Positions 1-5,578 are shown, counted from the first letter of the stretch. The stretch is DNA of 5,651 nucleotides from Halobacteriales archaeon SW_9_67_24 (GCA_003022685.1 PXSV01000082.1:1-5651); one strand, 5' to 3'. Notes: a model not told the origin generated them from the sequence alone. Numbers and translations: made by a program.

Positions 1-9
1 GAGGCCGAC

Positions 10-22
10 GTTTCCTCGAAAC
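10..22 (-). terminator. Small hairpin downstream of citrate synthase
   Basis: A perfect 5-bp inverted repeat (GTTTC / GAAAC, 3-base loop) lies 11 bases past the citrate synthase stop codon. On the minus strand it is preceded by a T-rich run (CTTTCGTTTC). It could mark the transcript 3' end. Archaeal termination relies mainly on T-tracts and this one is short, so the call is weak. Confidence 0.25.
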
Positions 23-33
23 GAAAGGACGGG

Positions 34-1185
34 CTACCGTCGATCGATCGGCACGAACCCCTCGTCCTCGGGACCGGTGTAGTGGGCGCGCGGGCGGATC
101 AGCCGGTTGTCGACCTGGTATTCGAGAACGTGGCCGAGCCAGCCGCTCGCCCGACTCATGGCGAAGATCGGGGTGTACATGTCCATCGGAATCCCGAGCT
201 GGTGGTACACCGACCCCGAATAGAAGTCGACGTTGGGGGCGATCCCCTTCTCCACGAGTCCCTCCTCGCGGAGGTGGTTCTCGATCGCGGTGGTGGCGTC
301 GTACCACTTCGTCTCGCCAGCGGACTCGCCGAGCGCCGCCAGGCGATCCTGGAGGATGTCAGCACGGGGGTCCTTGACGTTGTACACGCGGTGGCCCCAG
401 CCCGGGACCCGCCAGTTCTCGCGGTTCTCGCGCGCGTCGGCGACGAACTCGACCGGGTCCGCGCCTTCCTCGTCGATCTCGTGGAGCATCTCCATGACGT
501 CCTGGTTCGCGCCGCCGTGGAGGGGCCCCGAGAGCGCGCCCACGCCACCCGTCATAGCGCTGTAGGCGTCGGCGAACGTGCTGGCGATCACCATCGTCGT
601 AAAGGTCGAGGCGTTCAGGCCGTGGTCGGCGTGGAGGACGAGCGCCTGGTCGAACGTCTCGGCCGCGACCTCGGTGGGTTCCTCGCCGGTGAGCATGTAG
701 AGGAAGTTCGCGGCGTAGCCAAGCTCCGGGTGCGGTTCGATCGGTTCCTCGCCGTTGCGGAGGCGGTCGAACGCCGCGAGCACCGTGGGCACCTTCGCGG
801 CGACGCGGCGGCCCTTCCGAAGGGTCGCCTCGCGCTCGCGGGGGTTGGCTTCGGAGTCGGGATCGCCGGCCGAGAACATCGAGACCGCAGTCCGGAGCGC
901 GGCCATCGGCAGTTCGTCGTCAGCGAGGTCGGCGAGCGTCGCGAGGATTCGGTCGTCGACCGCCCGTTCGCTCTTGAGGTCGTCTTCGAACGCGTCGAGC
1001 TCGTCGCGGTCGGGGAGGTGGCCGTGCCAGAGCAGGTAACACACCTCCTCGTAGCTCGCGTCCCGAGCGAGGTCCTCGATGGCGTAGCCCCGGTATACCA
1101 GCCGCCCCGCATCGCCGTCGATGTTGCTGAGCGAGGATTTGGCCACCGGCACGCCTTCGAGACCGCGCTTGAGCTCGTCTGACAT
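34..1185 (-). CDS. citZ: Citrate synthase
   Basis: Condenses acetyl-CoA with oxaloacetate to citrate and CoA, the cytoplasmic entry step of the TCA cycle. The 383-residue length fits the short prokaryotic/archaeal type. Motifs run in the expected order: LHADHGLNAST (about 184-194, H188), GPLHGGAN (220-227, active-site H223), GWGHRVYNVKDPRAD (262-276, active-site H265 and substrate-binding R274), APNVDFYSG (317-324, catalytic D320), SRASGWLGH (344-352, R345) and a C-terminal arginine cluster RLIRPR (361-366). All catalytic residues of the family are present. The ATG at 1185 gives the typical N-terminus (SDELKRGLEGV) and is preceded directly by GAGAGG. It is transcribed alone, away from the VapC relic and tRNA. 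A 2-methylcitrate synthase role cannot be excluded from sequence alone, but haloarchaeal proteins of this length and motif set are normally citrate synthase. Confidence 0.96.
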   Translation of the reverse strand: MSDELKRGLEGVPVAKSSLSNIDGDAGRLVYRGYAIEDLARDASYEEVCYLLWHGHLPDRDELDAFEDDLKSERAVDDRILATLADLADDELPMAALRTAVSMFSAGDPDSEANPREREATLRKGRRVAAKVPTVLAAFDRLRNGEEPIEPHPELGYAANFLYMLTGEEPTEVAAETFDQALVLHADHGLNASTFTTMVIASTFADAYSAMTGGVGALSGPLHGGANQDVMEMLHEIDEEGADPVEFVADARENRENWRVPGWGHRVYNVKDPRADILQDRLAALGESAGETKWYDATTAIENHLREEGLVEKGIAPNVDFYSGSVYHQLGIPMDMYTPIFAMSRASGWLGHVLEYQVDNRLIRPRAHYTGPEDEGFVPIDRR

Positions 1186-1220
1186 CCTCTCGATGTACCC
1201 AACCTGCCAGTAAAAGCATT
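1186..1220 (-). promoter_or_regulatory. citZ promoter, probably leaderless
   Basis: Read on the minus strand, a T/A-rich box CTTTTA lies at about 1211-1216, 26-31 bases before the citrate synthase ATG at 1185. In archaea the TATA box centres about 27 bases before the transcription start, so transcription would begin at or next to the ATG. GAGAGG touching the start codon is too close to act as a normal Shine-Dalgarno site. Inference from spacing only. Confidence 0.5.
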
Positions 1221-1249
1221 ATCGTTGCATCGCCATAGCGCGATCCATC

Positions 1250-1389
1250 TCACCGATAGGTTTCAAGCGAGACGCCGGGAATCGTCCCGAAACGCGAATC
1301 GTCAGCGAGAACCGGTTCGTCGCGTTGGCGGTTGCGGCGATTGCGGCATCGGCCTTCCCGATACCGGGACCGTCGTCGGCGTCGGCCAT
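1250..1389 (-). pseudogene. Decayed VapC-like PIN-domain toxin, C-terminal remnant
   Basis: No intact reading frame exists here, but the minus strand reads like the C-terminal half of a VapC ribonuclease toxin in two frames. From 1389 to 1321 it gives MADADDGPGIGKADAAIAAT followed by ANAT, with the PIN-domain pattern of a conserved Asp in KADAAIAATA. After a one-base loss at 1319-1320, the frame starting at 1318 gives EPVLADD, then IPGVSLETYR and a TGA stop at 1250. That matches the usual VapC ending (PVL.DD..F..IPG...ETY). A third frame upstream (about 1391-1475) reads TLANAVRLLGPDESIGVSEF and may be older coding sequence, but it overlaps a hairpin and is uncertain. The N-terminal half and any VapB antitoxin are missing. 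It lies between citZ and a tRNA gene, a usual place for mobile-gene debris. The family match is recognised by eye. Confidence 0.65.
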
Positions 1390-1417
1390 GCTCTGTCCGC
1401 AAACTCGCTCACTCCGA

Positions 1418-1470
1418 TGGACTCGTCGGGACCGAGCAAACGCACAGCGTTTGCGAGGGTCGGCGAGTCC
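1418..1470. repeat. Imperfect hairpin with copies of the tRNA-Ala 3' end
   Basis: The core is a perfect 8-bp inverted repeat, GCAAACGC (1436-1443) and GCGTTTGC (1447-1454) around ACA. Outer arms GGACTCG (1419-1425) and CGAGTCC (1464-1470) also pair. The left arm, 1418-1431, matches the tRNA 3' end at 1501-1514 in direct orientation at 13 of 14 bases. The right arm, 1461-1471, is an exact 11-base inverted copy of 1501-1511. It lies 30 bases downstream of the tRNA 3' end in the direction of transcription. It may be attachment-site or element debris, or a structure formed by common haloarchaeal intergenic words. Confidence 0.55.
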
Positions 1471-1500
1471 ACGACTGAACGAGCGACGCGAGTGAAGAAC

Positions 1501-1572
1501 TGGACTCGCCGGGATTTGAACCCGGGGCCTTCCCCGTGCCAGGGGGATGATCTACCACTGATCTACGAGCCC
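1501..1572 (-). tRNA. tRNA-Ala (anticodon GGC)
   Basis: The minus strand folds into a complete 72-nt cloverleaf. Acceptor GGGCTCG pairs with CGAGTCC, including a G3:U70 pair, the universal alanine identity element. The D-stem is GATC/GATC with loop AGTGGTA; the anticodon stem is TCCCC/GGGGA with loop CTGGCAC, so the anticodon is GGC (reads GCC and GCU); the variable loop is AGGCC; the T-stem is CCGGG/CCCGG with loop TTCAAAT; the discriminator is A. CCA is not encoded (GTT follows) and there is no intron. The T-rich GTTCTTC just after the 3' end may serve termination. Confidence 0.97.
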
Positions 1573-1596
1573 GCATTCGTCACCACCGCCGTCGCT

Positions 1597-1608
1597 CGCA
1601 TAAACCCA
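1597..1608 (-). promoter_or_regulatory. tRNA-Ala promoter TATA box
   Basis: On the minus strand GGGTTTATG places a TTTATG box at 1599-1604, 27-32 bases before the first tRNA base at 1572. This is the archaeal TATA spacing for a transcript starting at or just before the mature 5' end. It diverges from the rps15 promoter about 35 bases away. Confidence 0.6.
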
Positions 1609-1624
1609 TCGAACCCGACACACC

Positions 1625-1666
1625 GAGTCGAAACGGTTTAATCCGGGCCACGGCTGGGATGGGATG
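1625..1666 (+). promoter_or_regulatory. Promoter of the rps15 operon
   Basis: CGAAACGG followed by TTTAAT (1637-1642) forms a good BRE/TATA pair. It predicts a start near 1666 and therefore a 5' leader of about 90 nt before the S15 ATG. No equally good TATA box lies 25-30 bases before the ATG, so this is the best candidate for the whole rps15 - recJ-like - pcc1 - rps3ae operon. Confidence 0.55.
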
Positions 1667-1757
1667 GGAACAGCACGGCCGCGGATCTGACTCGCCCACG
1701 CGGGCTCCGGGACTGCGGTAGTGTTCGGTAGCGTTTCGTGCGATTCCTCTCCTCACT
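1667..1757 (+). promoter_or_regulatory. Leader region of rps15
   Basis: The inferred untranslated leader holds a near-perfect tandem repeat, CGGTAGTGTT at 1716-1725 and CGGTAGCGTT at 1726-1735 (9 of 10 bases alike), then a pyrimidine-rich stretch (TTCCTCTCCTCACT) up to the ATG, with no Shine-Dalgarno motif. Two short ATG-started frames, at 1659-1721 and 1664-1690, lie near the predicted transcript start. Whether any of this regulates S15 is unknown; the leader is unusual only because most other genes here look leaderless. Confidence 0.35.
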
Positions 1758-2219
1758 ATGGCACGAATGCATACACGACGCCGCGGGTCGTCCAGTTCGG
1801 ATACGCCCGTGGCCGACGATCCGCCGGAGTGGAGCGACGTCGACGCCGACGCCATCGAGGCGCGTGTCGTCGAACTGGCAGAAGAGGGTCACAGCCCAAG
1901 CCAGATCGGTCTCAAACTGCGTGACGAGGGCGTCCAGGGCACGCCGATCCCGGACGTCCAGCTCGCCACCGACAAGAAAGTGACCGAGATCCTCGACGAG
2001 CACAACGCGGATGCCGATCTCCCGGAGGACCTCCGGAACCTGCTCGAACGCGCGGTCCGGCTCCGCGAACACATGGCCGACAACCCTGGCGACGCCCAGA
2101 ACAAGCGTGCGCTCCAGAACGCCGAGGCGAAGGTCCGCCGGCTCGCCGACTACTACCGCGGCGACGAGCTCAACGAGGACTTCAAATACACCTACGAGCG
2201 CGCACGGGAACTCCTGTAG
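1758..2219 (+). CDS. rps15: 30S ribosomal protein S15 (uS15)
   Basis: Small-subunit protein that binds the 16S rRNA central domain early in 30S assembly. The 153 residues have the archaeal/eukaryotic layout: an N-terminal extension starting MARMHTRRRGSS, a segment of about residues 34-80 (VVELAEEG, PSQIGLKLRDEGVQG, IPDVQLAT) absent from bacterial S15, and a C-terminal S15 helical domain (about 88-153) with LREHM (102-106), NKRALQ (115-120) and KVRRLADYYRG (125-135), the conserved rRNA-binding face. The ATG at 1758 is chosen because it gives the standard family N-terminus. It is the first gene of a four-gene operon; its TAG at 2217-2219 abuts the ATG of the next gene with no spacing, implying coupled translation. 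Confidence 0.97.
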   Translation: MARMHTRRRGSSSSDTPVADDPPEWSDVDADAIEARVVELAEEGHSPSQIGLKLRDEGVQGTPIPDVQLATDKKVTEILDEHNADADLPEDLRNLLERAVRLREHMADNPGDAQNKRALQNAEAKVRRLADYYRGDELNEDFKYTYERARELL

Positions 2220-3383
2220 ATGGCCGTCGCCGGTCGCTCCGAGGACGCAGCCCCCGACGGCGTCGCGACCGCGCTCCGCGAGGCCGGCTTCGTTCGGTTT
2301 CGCGTCGCGCCCGGCGGCGACGCATCAGCGGCTGCCGGGCTCCTCGCCCGGGCGCTTGCCGAGCGGGACACCCCGTTCCAGGCGAGCGTCGTCCGCGGCG
2401 GACGACCGGCAACGACCGACACGACAGGCACCGACGACACGACGACCGTACGCATCGGCGGCACGGAGCCCGCCGACGTCACGCTCGACCTACCCGGGTC
2501 GGCGAGCGAGGCAGCGTTCGAGGCTGCGCGCGAACTCGGGAGCGATCCCGACCCGGTTCTCGCGCTCGCCGGGGCGTTCACGACCCCCGACGCCACGCTG
2601 GAGGGGAGCGCCGCGTTCGAGGCTGCACGCGATCACGACCGCATCGAACAACGGCCCGGAATCGGGATCCCGACCGCGGATCTCACCGACGGGCTCGCCC
2701 ACACCACGCTCGTCCACGCCGGATTCTCGGGCGATCCCGACGCAGTGCGTGGGTTGCTCGACGGCCGCGAGACCGCCGACACCGACGAGCAACGACGCCG
2801 GGTCGCCTCGATCGTCGCACTCGCGGCTGCCGGCGCGGAGAACGCGACACCGCGCGCCGCCGAGACGGTCGAGGATGCGCTCCGGCCATACGCGATCAGC
2901 GAACGATCGGATGACGGACCGGCCACAGCCCCCGAGTTTGCGACCGTTGGCGGGTACGCGGACGTGCTTCGGGCGTGTGCTCACGAGCGGCCAGGCACCG
3001 GGCTCGCGCTGGCGATCGGTCACGACGTCCGCGACGCGGCACTGTCGGCGTGGCGCGTACACGCGAGACGGACCCATACGGCCGTCAGAAACGCGACGAC
3101 CGCGAGACATCGGAATCTCGTGGTCGTCCGCGCCGACGCCGACGCGCCGCTCGCGACCACGGCACGACTTCTCTGCGAGTTCCGGTCACCGGAACCGGTC
3201 GTGCTGGTCGTCGGCGAAACCGAGGCGGCGGCCGCCGCGGCCGACGACCGCGACCTCGGCACCCGAATGCACGAAGCCGCGACGGCCGCCGACGGTGACG
3301 GGGCGGGCGGCGAACGCCGTGGTGGGGCAGCGTTTGCGGACAACGAGGCGTTCGTCACGGCGTTCCGGGAGGCGATGGCGTGA
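2220..3383 (+). CDS. RecJ/Cdc45-like DHH-family protein, apparently catalytically degenerate
   Basis: A 387-residue acidic protein at the position where haloarchaea carry a RecJ-like gene between rps15 and pcc1. The family includes single-strand exonucleases (RecJ, GAN) and the inactive replication factor Cdc45. Visible landmarks: a motif-I remnant GGDASAAAGLLARAL (32-46), where active members have Asp-rich DADG; a central block PTADLTDGLAHTTL (151-164) followed by HAGFSGDP (166-173); VGGYADVLRACAHERPGTGL (243-262); a nucleotide-binding-like FRSPEPVVLVVG (321-332); and a DHHA1-like glycine-rich end (about 361-371, GAGGERRGGAA). No DHH motif and no complete metal-binding Asp/His set can be seen, so a structural or replisome role seems more likely than nuclease activity; this is inference. 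The ATG at 2220 directly follows the rps15 stop, and the TGA overlaps the next gene's GTG by 4 bases. Confidence 0.8.
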   Translation: MAVAGRSEDAAPDGVATALREAGFVRFRVAPGGDASAAAGLLARALAERDTPFQASVVRGGRPATTDTTGTDDTTTVRIGGTEPADVTLDLPGSASEAAFEAARELGSDPDPVLALAGAFTTPDATLEGSAAFEAARDHDRIEQRPGIGIPTADLTDGLAHTTLVHAGFSGDPDAVRGLLDGRETADTDEQRRRVASIVALAAAGAENATPRAAETVEDALRPYAISERSDDGPATAPEFATVGGYADVLRACAHERPGTGLALAIGHDVRDAALSAWRVHARRTHTAVRNATTARHRNLVVVRADADAPLATTARLLCEFRSPEPVVLVVGETEAAAAAADDRDLGTRMHEAATAADGDGAGGERRGGAAFADNEAFVTAFREAMA

Positions 3384-3680
3384 GCCGGCGCGCCCGACTC
3401 CGGACCGCATCCGACCACGCCGCTATCGTCGCCGCGGCGCTCGGAGACCACCATCACGCGCGAGACGACCGGCGGGCTCCGGACGACGGTCGACGACTAC
3501 GTCGTCAATCTCTCGGTGGCCGAACGCGTCGCGGGGGCGGCCGAGCAGCGGACGACCGATCGAGGGATAGACCACGACGCGGATCGAACGGCAGCGAATC
3601 GAGCGACCGACCAACCGCGACCCACGGACGACGACCACGCCGTGGACGAGACGCAGACCACAGACGACACCAACTCATGA
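3380..3680 (+). pseudogene. pcc1: KEOPS complex subunit Pcc1, broken by an internal deletion and frameshift
   Basis: Pcc1 is the small dimerising subunit of KEOPS, which makes the t6A modification of ANN-reading tRNAs. The GTG at 3380 (overlapping the upstream TGA as GTGA) opens MSRRARLRTASDHAAIVAAA then L (21 codons): beta1 and helix 1. From 3444 a different frame carries ETTITRETTGGLRTTVDDYV followed by VNLSVAERVAG, which is beta3 and helix 2, then a hydrophilic tail of about 50 residues, ending in TGA at 3678-3680 overlapping the rps3ae ATG as ATGA. Both operon junctions are intact, but the two halves are out of frame. The loop and beta2 that normally separate helix 1 from beta3 (commonly PDNT..., then ...DGD.V) are absent, a loss of roughly 15-20 codons. 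The distance from start codon to stop is 3n+1 bases. One base change cannot explain this. It may be a true lesion or an assembly error; a second pcc1 elsewhere is possible. Confidence 0.82.
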
Positions 3681-4312
3681 GCGAACGATCAGTTTCACGA
3701 CAGCAACAGGAGAAGCGGTGGTACACCGTGTTCGCGCCCGAGGAGTTCGACCGGGCCGAACTCGGCGAGACCCCCGCGGACGAACCGGACATGGTGCCCG
3801 ATCGCACCATCGAAACAACGCTCGGCGACCTGACCGACGACGCCGGTGCGAACAACGTCAAGCTCACGTTCCGCATCCGGGACGTGGGCAGCGACGCGGC
3901 CTACACCGAGTTCATCAAACACGAGCTCACCCGGGACTACCTCGACAGTCTCGTGCGCCGCGGAGCCTCGAAGGTCGAGGCCTACCTCACAGTGCTGACG
4001 AGCGACGACTACCGTGTTCGGATCCAGCCGGTCGCGTTCACGACCCAGAAGGCCGACGACAGCCAGGAACGCGCGATCCGCCAACGGATGGTCGAACTCG
4101 TCGAGGAGGCGGCCCGCGAGCGGACCTTTGAGGAGCTCGTCGACAGCGTGACCCAGGGCCGGCTGTCGAGTGCGATCTACGGTGAGGCGCGCACCATCTA
4201 CCCGCTCCGCCGGGTCGAGGTCGCCAAGCTCGCGCTCGATGCCCGTCCCGAGGAAGTCGCCGAGGAACAAGAGACCGCGGTCGATGTCGACGAAGGCGAC
4301 GTCGAAGTCTGA
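3677..4312 (+). CDS. rps3ae: 30S ribosomal protein S3Ae (eS1)
   Basis: Archaeal/eukaryotic small-subunit protein near the platform and mRNA exit site, with no bacterial orthologue of the same fold. The ATG at 3677 gives 211 residues, the normal haloarchaeal size, starting MSERSVSRQQQEKRWYTVFA. Family blocks: KRWYTVFAPEEF (13-24), VKLTFRIRDV (61-70), HELTRDYLDSLVRRGASKVE (82-101), a strand pair with YRVRIQPVAFTTQKA (112-126), the helix QERAIRQRMVELVEEAA (130-146), and IYPLRRVEVAKLAL (174-187), followed by a very acidic tail (191-211). The same frame stays open back to the pcc1 GTG at 3380, but that 99-codon extension is Pcc1 N-terminus followed by frame-shifted sequence, so the internal ATG is the true start. 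Initiation normally would couple to the pcc1 stop through ATGA; no Shine-Dalgarno motif precedes it. Confidence 0.95.
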   Translation: MSERSVSRQQQEKRWYTVFAPEEFDRAELGETPADEPDMVPDRTIETTLGDLTDDAGANNVKLTFRIRDVGSDAAYTEFIKHELTRDYLDSLVRRGASKVEAYLTVLTSDDYRVRIQPVAFTTQKADDSQERAIRQRMVELVEEAARERTFEELVDSVTQGRLSSAIYGEARTIYPLRRVEVAKLALDARPEEVAEEQETAVDVDEGDVEV

Positions 4313-4330
4313 ATCGGCGTTTTCGACGCA

Positions 4331-4750
4331 CTATTCGACGACGGTGAACTCGTTTTGCATCCCAGCTCTCTCGTGTGGGATGCAGAAGTAGTCGTACGTG
4401 CCGGGAACGTCGAACGTCACCTCGAACGTTTCGCCGCTGGCGATGCCGCCGCCACCACCCTGGAGCCACGCGTCACGGGCCGCCTCCGTTCCCTCGAACC
4501 CGCCGGAAGCGAAAAAGGACGCCTCGTCCGGGATCTGTGATTCGTAGGCAGTCACGGTGTGGGTTCGCGCGCCGGTGTTGCGCCAGACGACCGGTTCGCC
4601 GACCCGTGGTTCGAAGTCGTCCTCCGGGAGAAACGCGCTCGAACTCATCCCGATGTCGTAATCGGGCTGCTCGCGCGATTGGCCGGTACAGCCCGCGAGG
4701 CCAACGGCAACGACGCCCGCGGTCGCTCCGAGGAACGCGCGTCGGTTCAT
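4331..4750 (-). CDS. Cupredoxin-domain lipoprotein (plastocyanin/halocyanin-like)
   Basis: A 139-residue exported blue-copper protein, probably an electron carrier anchored to the outer face of the membrane. The N-terminus MNRRAFLGATAG has a twin-arginine (Tat) motif, R3-R4 with FLG, a hydrophobic stretch (9-18), and a lipobox LAGC with lipidation Cys21. The mature domain carries the type-1 copper ligands in the expected order: His64 (RTHTVTA), then Cys123 and His126 (GTYDYFCIPHE) and Met131 (RAGMQNEF). Residues 79-106 form a Gly/Ala-rich loop with GGGGG at 98-102. The stop faces the rps3ae stop across 18 bases (convergent), so it is an independent unit. Its redox partner cannot be told from this window. 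Confidence 0.92.
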   Translation of the reverse strand: MNRRAFLGATAGVVAVGLAGCTGQSREQPDYDIGMSSSAFLPEDDFEPRVGEPVVWRNTGARTHTVTAYESQIPDEASFFASGGFEGTEAARDAWLQGGGGGIASGETFEVTFDVPGTYDYFCIPHERAGMQNEFTVVE

Positions 4751-4771
4751 GCTCGAACGTCGGGTTTCCGT

Positions 4772-4781
4772 GGGTATAGAC
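4772..4781 (-). promoter_or_regulatory. Cupredoxin gene promoter, leaderless
   Basis: On the minus strand GTCTATACCC gives a TATA-like box at about 4774-4779, 24-29 bases before the ATG at 4750, so the transcript should start at or next to the start codon. It diverges from the promoter of the downstream phosphatidyltransferase gene about 60 bases away. Confidence 0.5.
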
Positions 4782-4828
4782 CCCTCGATACCGGTGCACG
4801 GGTCCCGATCTCCAACGAGCGCTCGCCC

Positions 4829-4848
4829 CGAAGATAAACCCCTAAACC
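4829..4848 (+). promoter_or_regulatory. Promoter of the CDP-alcohol phosphatidyltransferase gene
   Basis: Two A/T-rich words, GATAAAC (4833-4839) and CTAAAC (4842-4847), lie in otherwise GC-rich DNA. The second is 24-29 bases before the ATG at 4871, consistent with a leaderless transcript; the first would give a leader of under 10 nt. GGTGG just before the ATG is a weak Shine-Dalgarno candidate. Confidence 0.45.
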
Positions 4849-4870
4849 GCGGGTCGGCGACTCCGGTGGT

Positions 4871-5578
4871 ATGCAGCCCCGTTTCGTCGCCCGGCTCGGC
4901 CTCGCCGACGCCGTCACCGCGACGAACGCCGGCCTCGGCTTCCTCGCGGCGGTCGCCGCGGCGGTCGATCCGGGACTCGCCGCGAGGCTGATCCTGCTGG
5001 CGGCGGTCGCCGACGGCCTCGACGGCGCGCTCGCCCAGTACGTGGGGAGCACGCCGGTTGGGGAGTTCCTCGACTCGCTCGCCGACGTCGCCTCCTTCGG
5101 CATCGCGCCCGCACTCTTCGTCTTCGGCGTCGCGCGCACCGCGTGGGGGCTCTCGCTCGCCGCACCCTCCGTCCCGTTGGCGCTCGCACTCGGCGTCACT
5201 GGGCTGTTCGTCGTGACGGCGGTCGTCAGATTGGGGCTGTACACGGCCTACGACATCGGACGCGGGGCGACCGAGGGCGCACAGACCACGCTCGCGGCGA
5301 CGGTGCTCGCGGTCGCCTATCTCGCCGGGGTGCGCTCGCCCGCGGTGCTCCTCGGCGCGACTTTCGTGTTCGTCGTGTTGATGATTGTCCCCGTCCGGTA
5401 TCCCGACCTTCGGGTTCGGGACGCCCTGGCGATGGGATTGGTTCAGGCGCTCTCGATCCTCGTGCCGACCGCGTTCGGCCGACTGTTTCCCCGCCTGCTG
5501 CTCGCCGCCGCGCTCGCCTATCTCGTGCTCGCGCCGCGGCTGTACCGCCGCGGGACTCCCGAAGGGAAACGCACTTAG
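4871..5578 (+). CDS. pssA: CDP-alcohol phosphatidyltransferase, probable archaetidylserine synthase
   Basis: Integral membrane enzyme that would transfer an alcohol head group, probably L-serine, onto CDP-archaeol to make archaetidylserine. The 235 residues are strongly hydrophobic with about six to seven membrane segments (around 14-32, 36-48, 73-90, 103-120, 139-155, 158-175 and 205-222). The family signature is at 48-72: D48, D51-G52, A55, then G64, D68 and D72 with LDSLADVASFG at 67-77, so all four catalytic/metal Asp residues are present. The Arg normally following the Ala is Gln56, and seven rather than eight residues separate it from G64. The N-terminus (MQPRFVARLGLADAVTATNA) resembles the haloarchaeal archaetidylserine synthases linked to archaeosortase protein sorting; assignment to serine rather than glycerol or inositol rests on that resemblance. 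The ATG at 4871 matches promoter spacing. The C-terminus is basic (RRGTPEGKRT). Confidence 0.85.
   Translation: MQPRFVARLGLADAVTATNAGLGFLAAVAAAVDPGLAARLILLAAVADGLDGALAQYVGSTPVGEFLDSLADVASFGIAPALFVFGVARTAWGLSLAAPSVPLALALGVTGLFVVTAVVRLGLYTAYDIGRGATEGAQTTLAATVLAVAYLAGVRSPAVLLGATFVFVVLMIVPVRYPDLRVRDALAMGLVQALSILVPTAFGRLFPRLLLAAALAYLVLAPRLYRRGTPEGKRT

Noticed and set aside
82..1182. Long plus-strand open frame opposite citrate synthase
   Set aside because: It mirrors codon positions of a gene with every citrate synthase motif; the peptide is Val/Arg/Glu-rich with no domain. High GC makes such antisense frames routine.
1225..1641. Plus-strand open frame of 138 codons across the citZ-tRNA gap
   Set aside because: It runs antisense through the whole tRNA gene and the VapC relic, and its peptide resembles the artefact translated from tRNA antisense (WTRRDLNPGPSPCQGDD).
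2011..3570. Plus-strand open frame of 519 codons
   Set aside because: Arg/Pro/Ser/Thr-rich out-of-frame translation of rps15, the RecJ-like gene and pcc1; composition is unlike the acidic haloarchaeal proteins of the real frames.
3380..3676. True N-terminal extension of S3Ae
   Set aside because: The extension consists of the Pcc1 N-terminus followed by wrong-frame sequence, while the ATG at 3677 gives the standard S3Ae N-terminus and length and keeps the ATGA junction.
3380..3680. Programmed ribosomal frameshift joining the two pcc1 frames
   Set aside because: No slippery run is seen at 3440-3446, and a shift would still leave out the conserved loop and beta2 strand; a deletion explains both facts.
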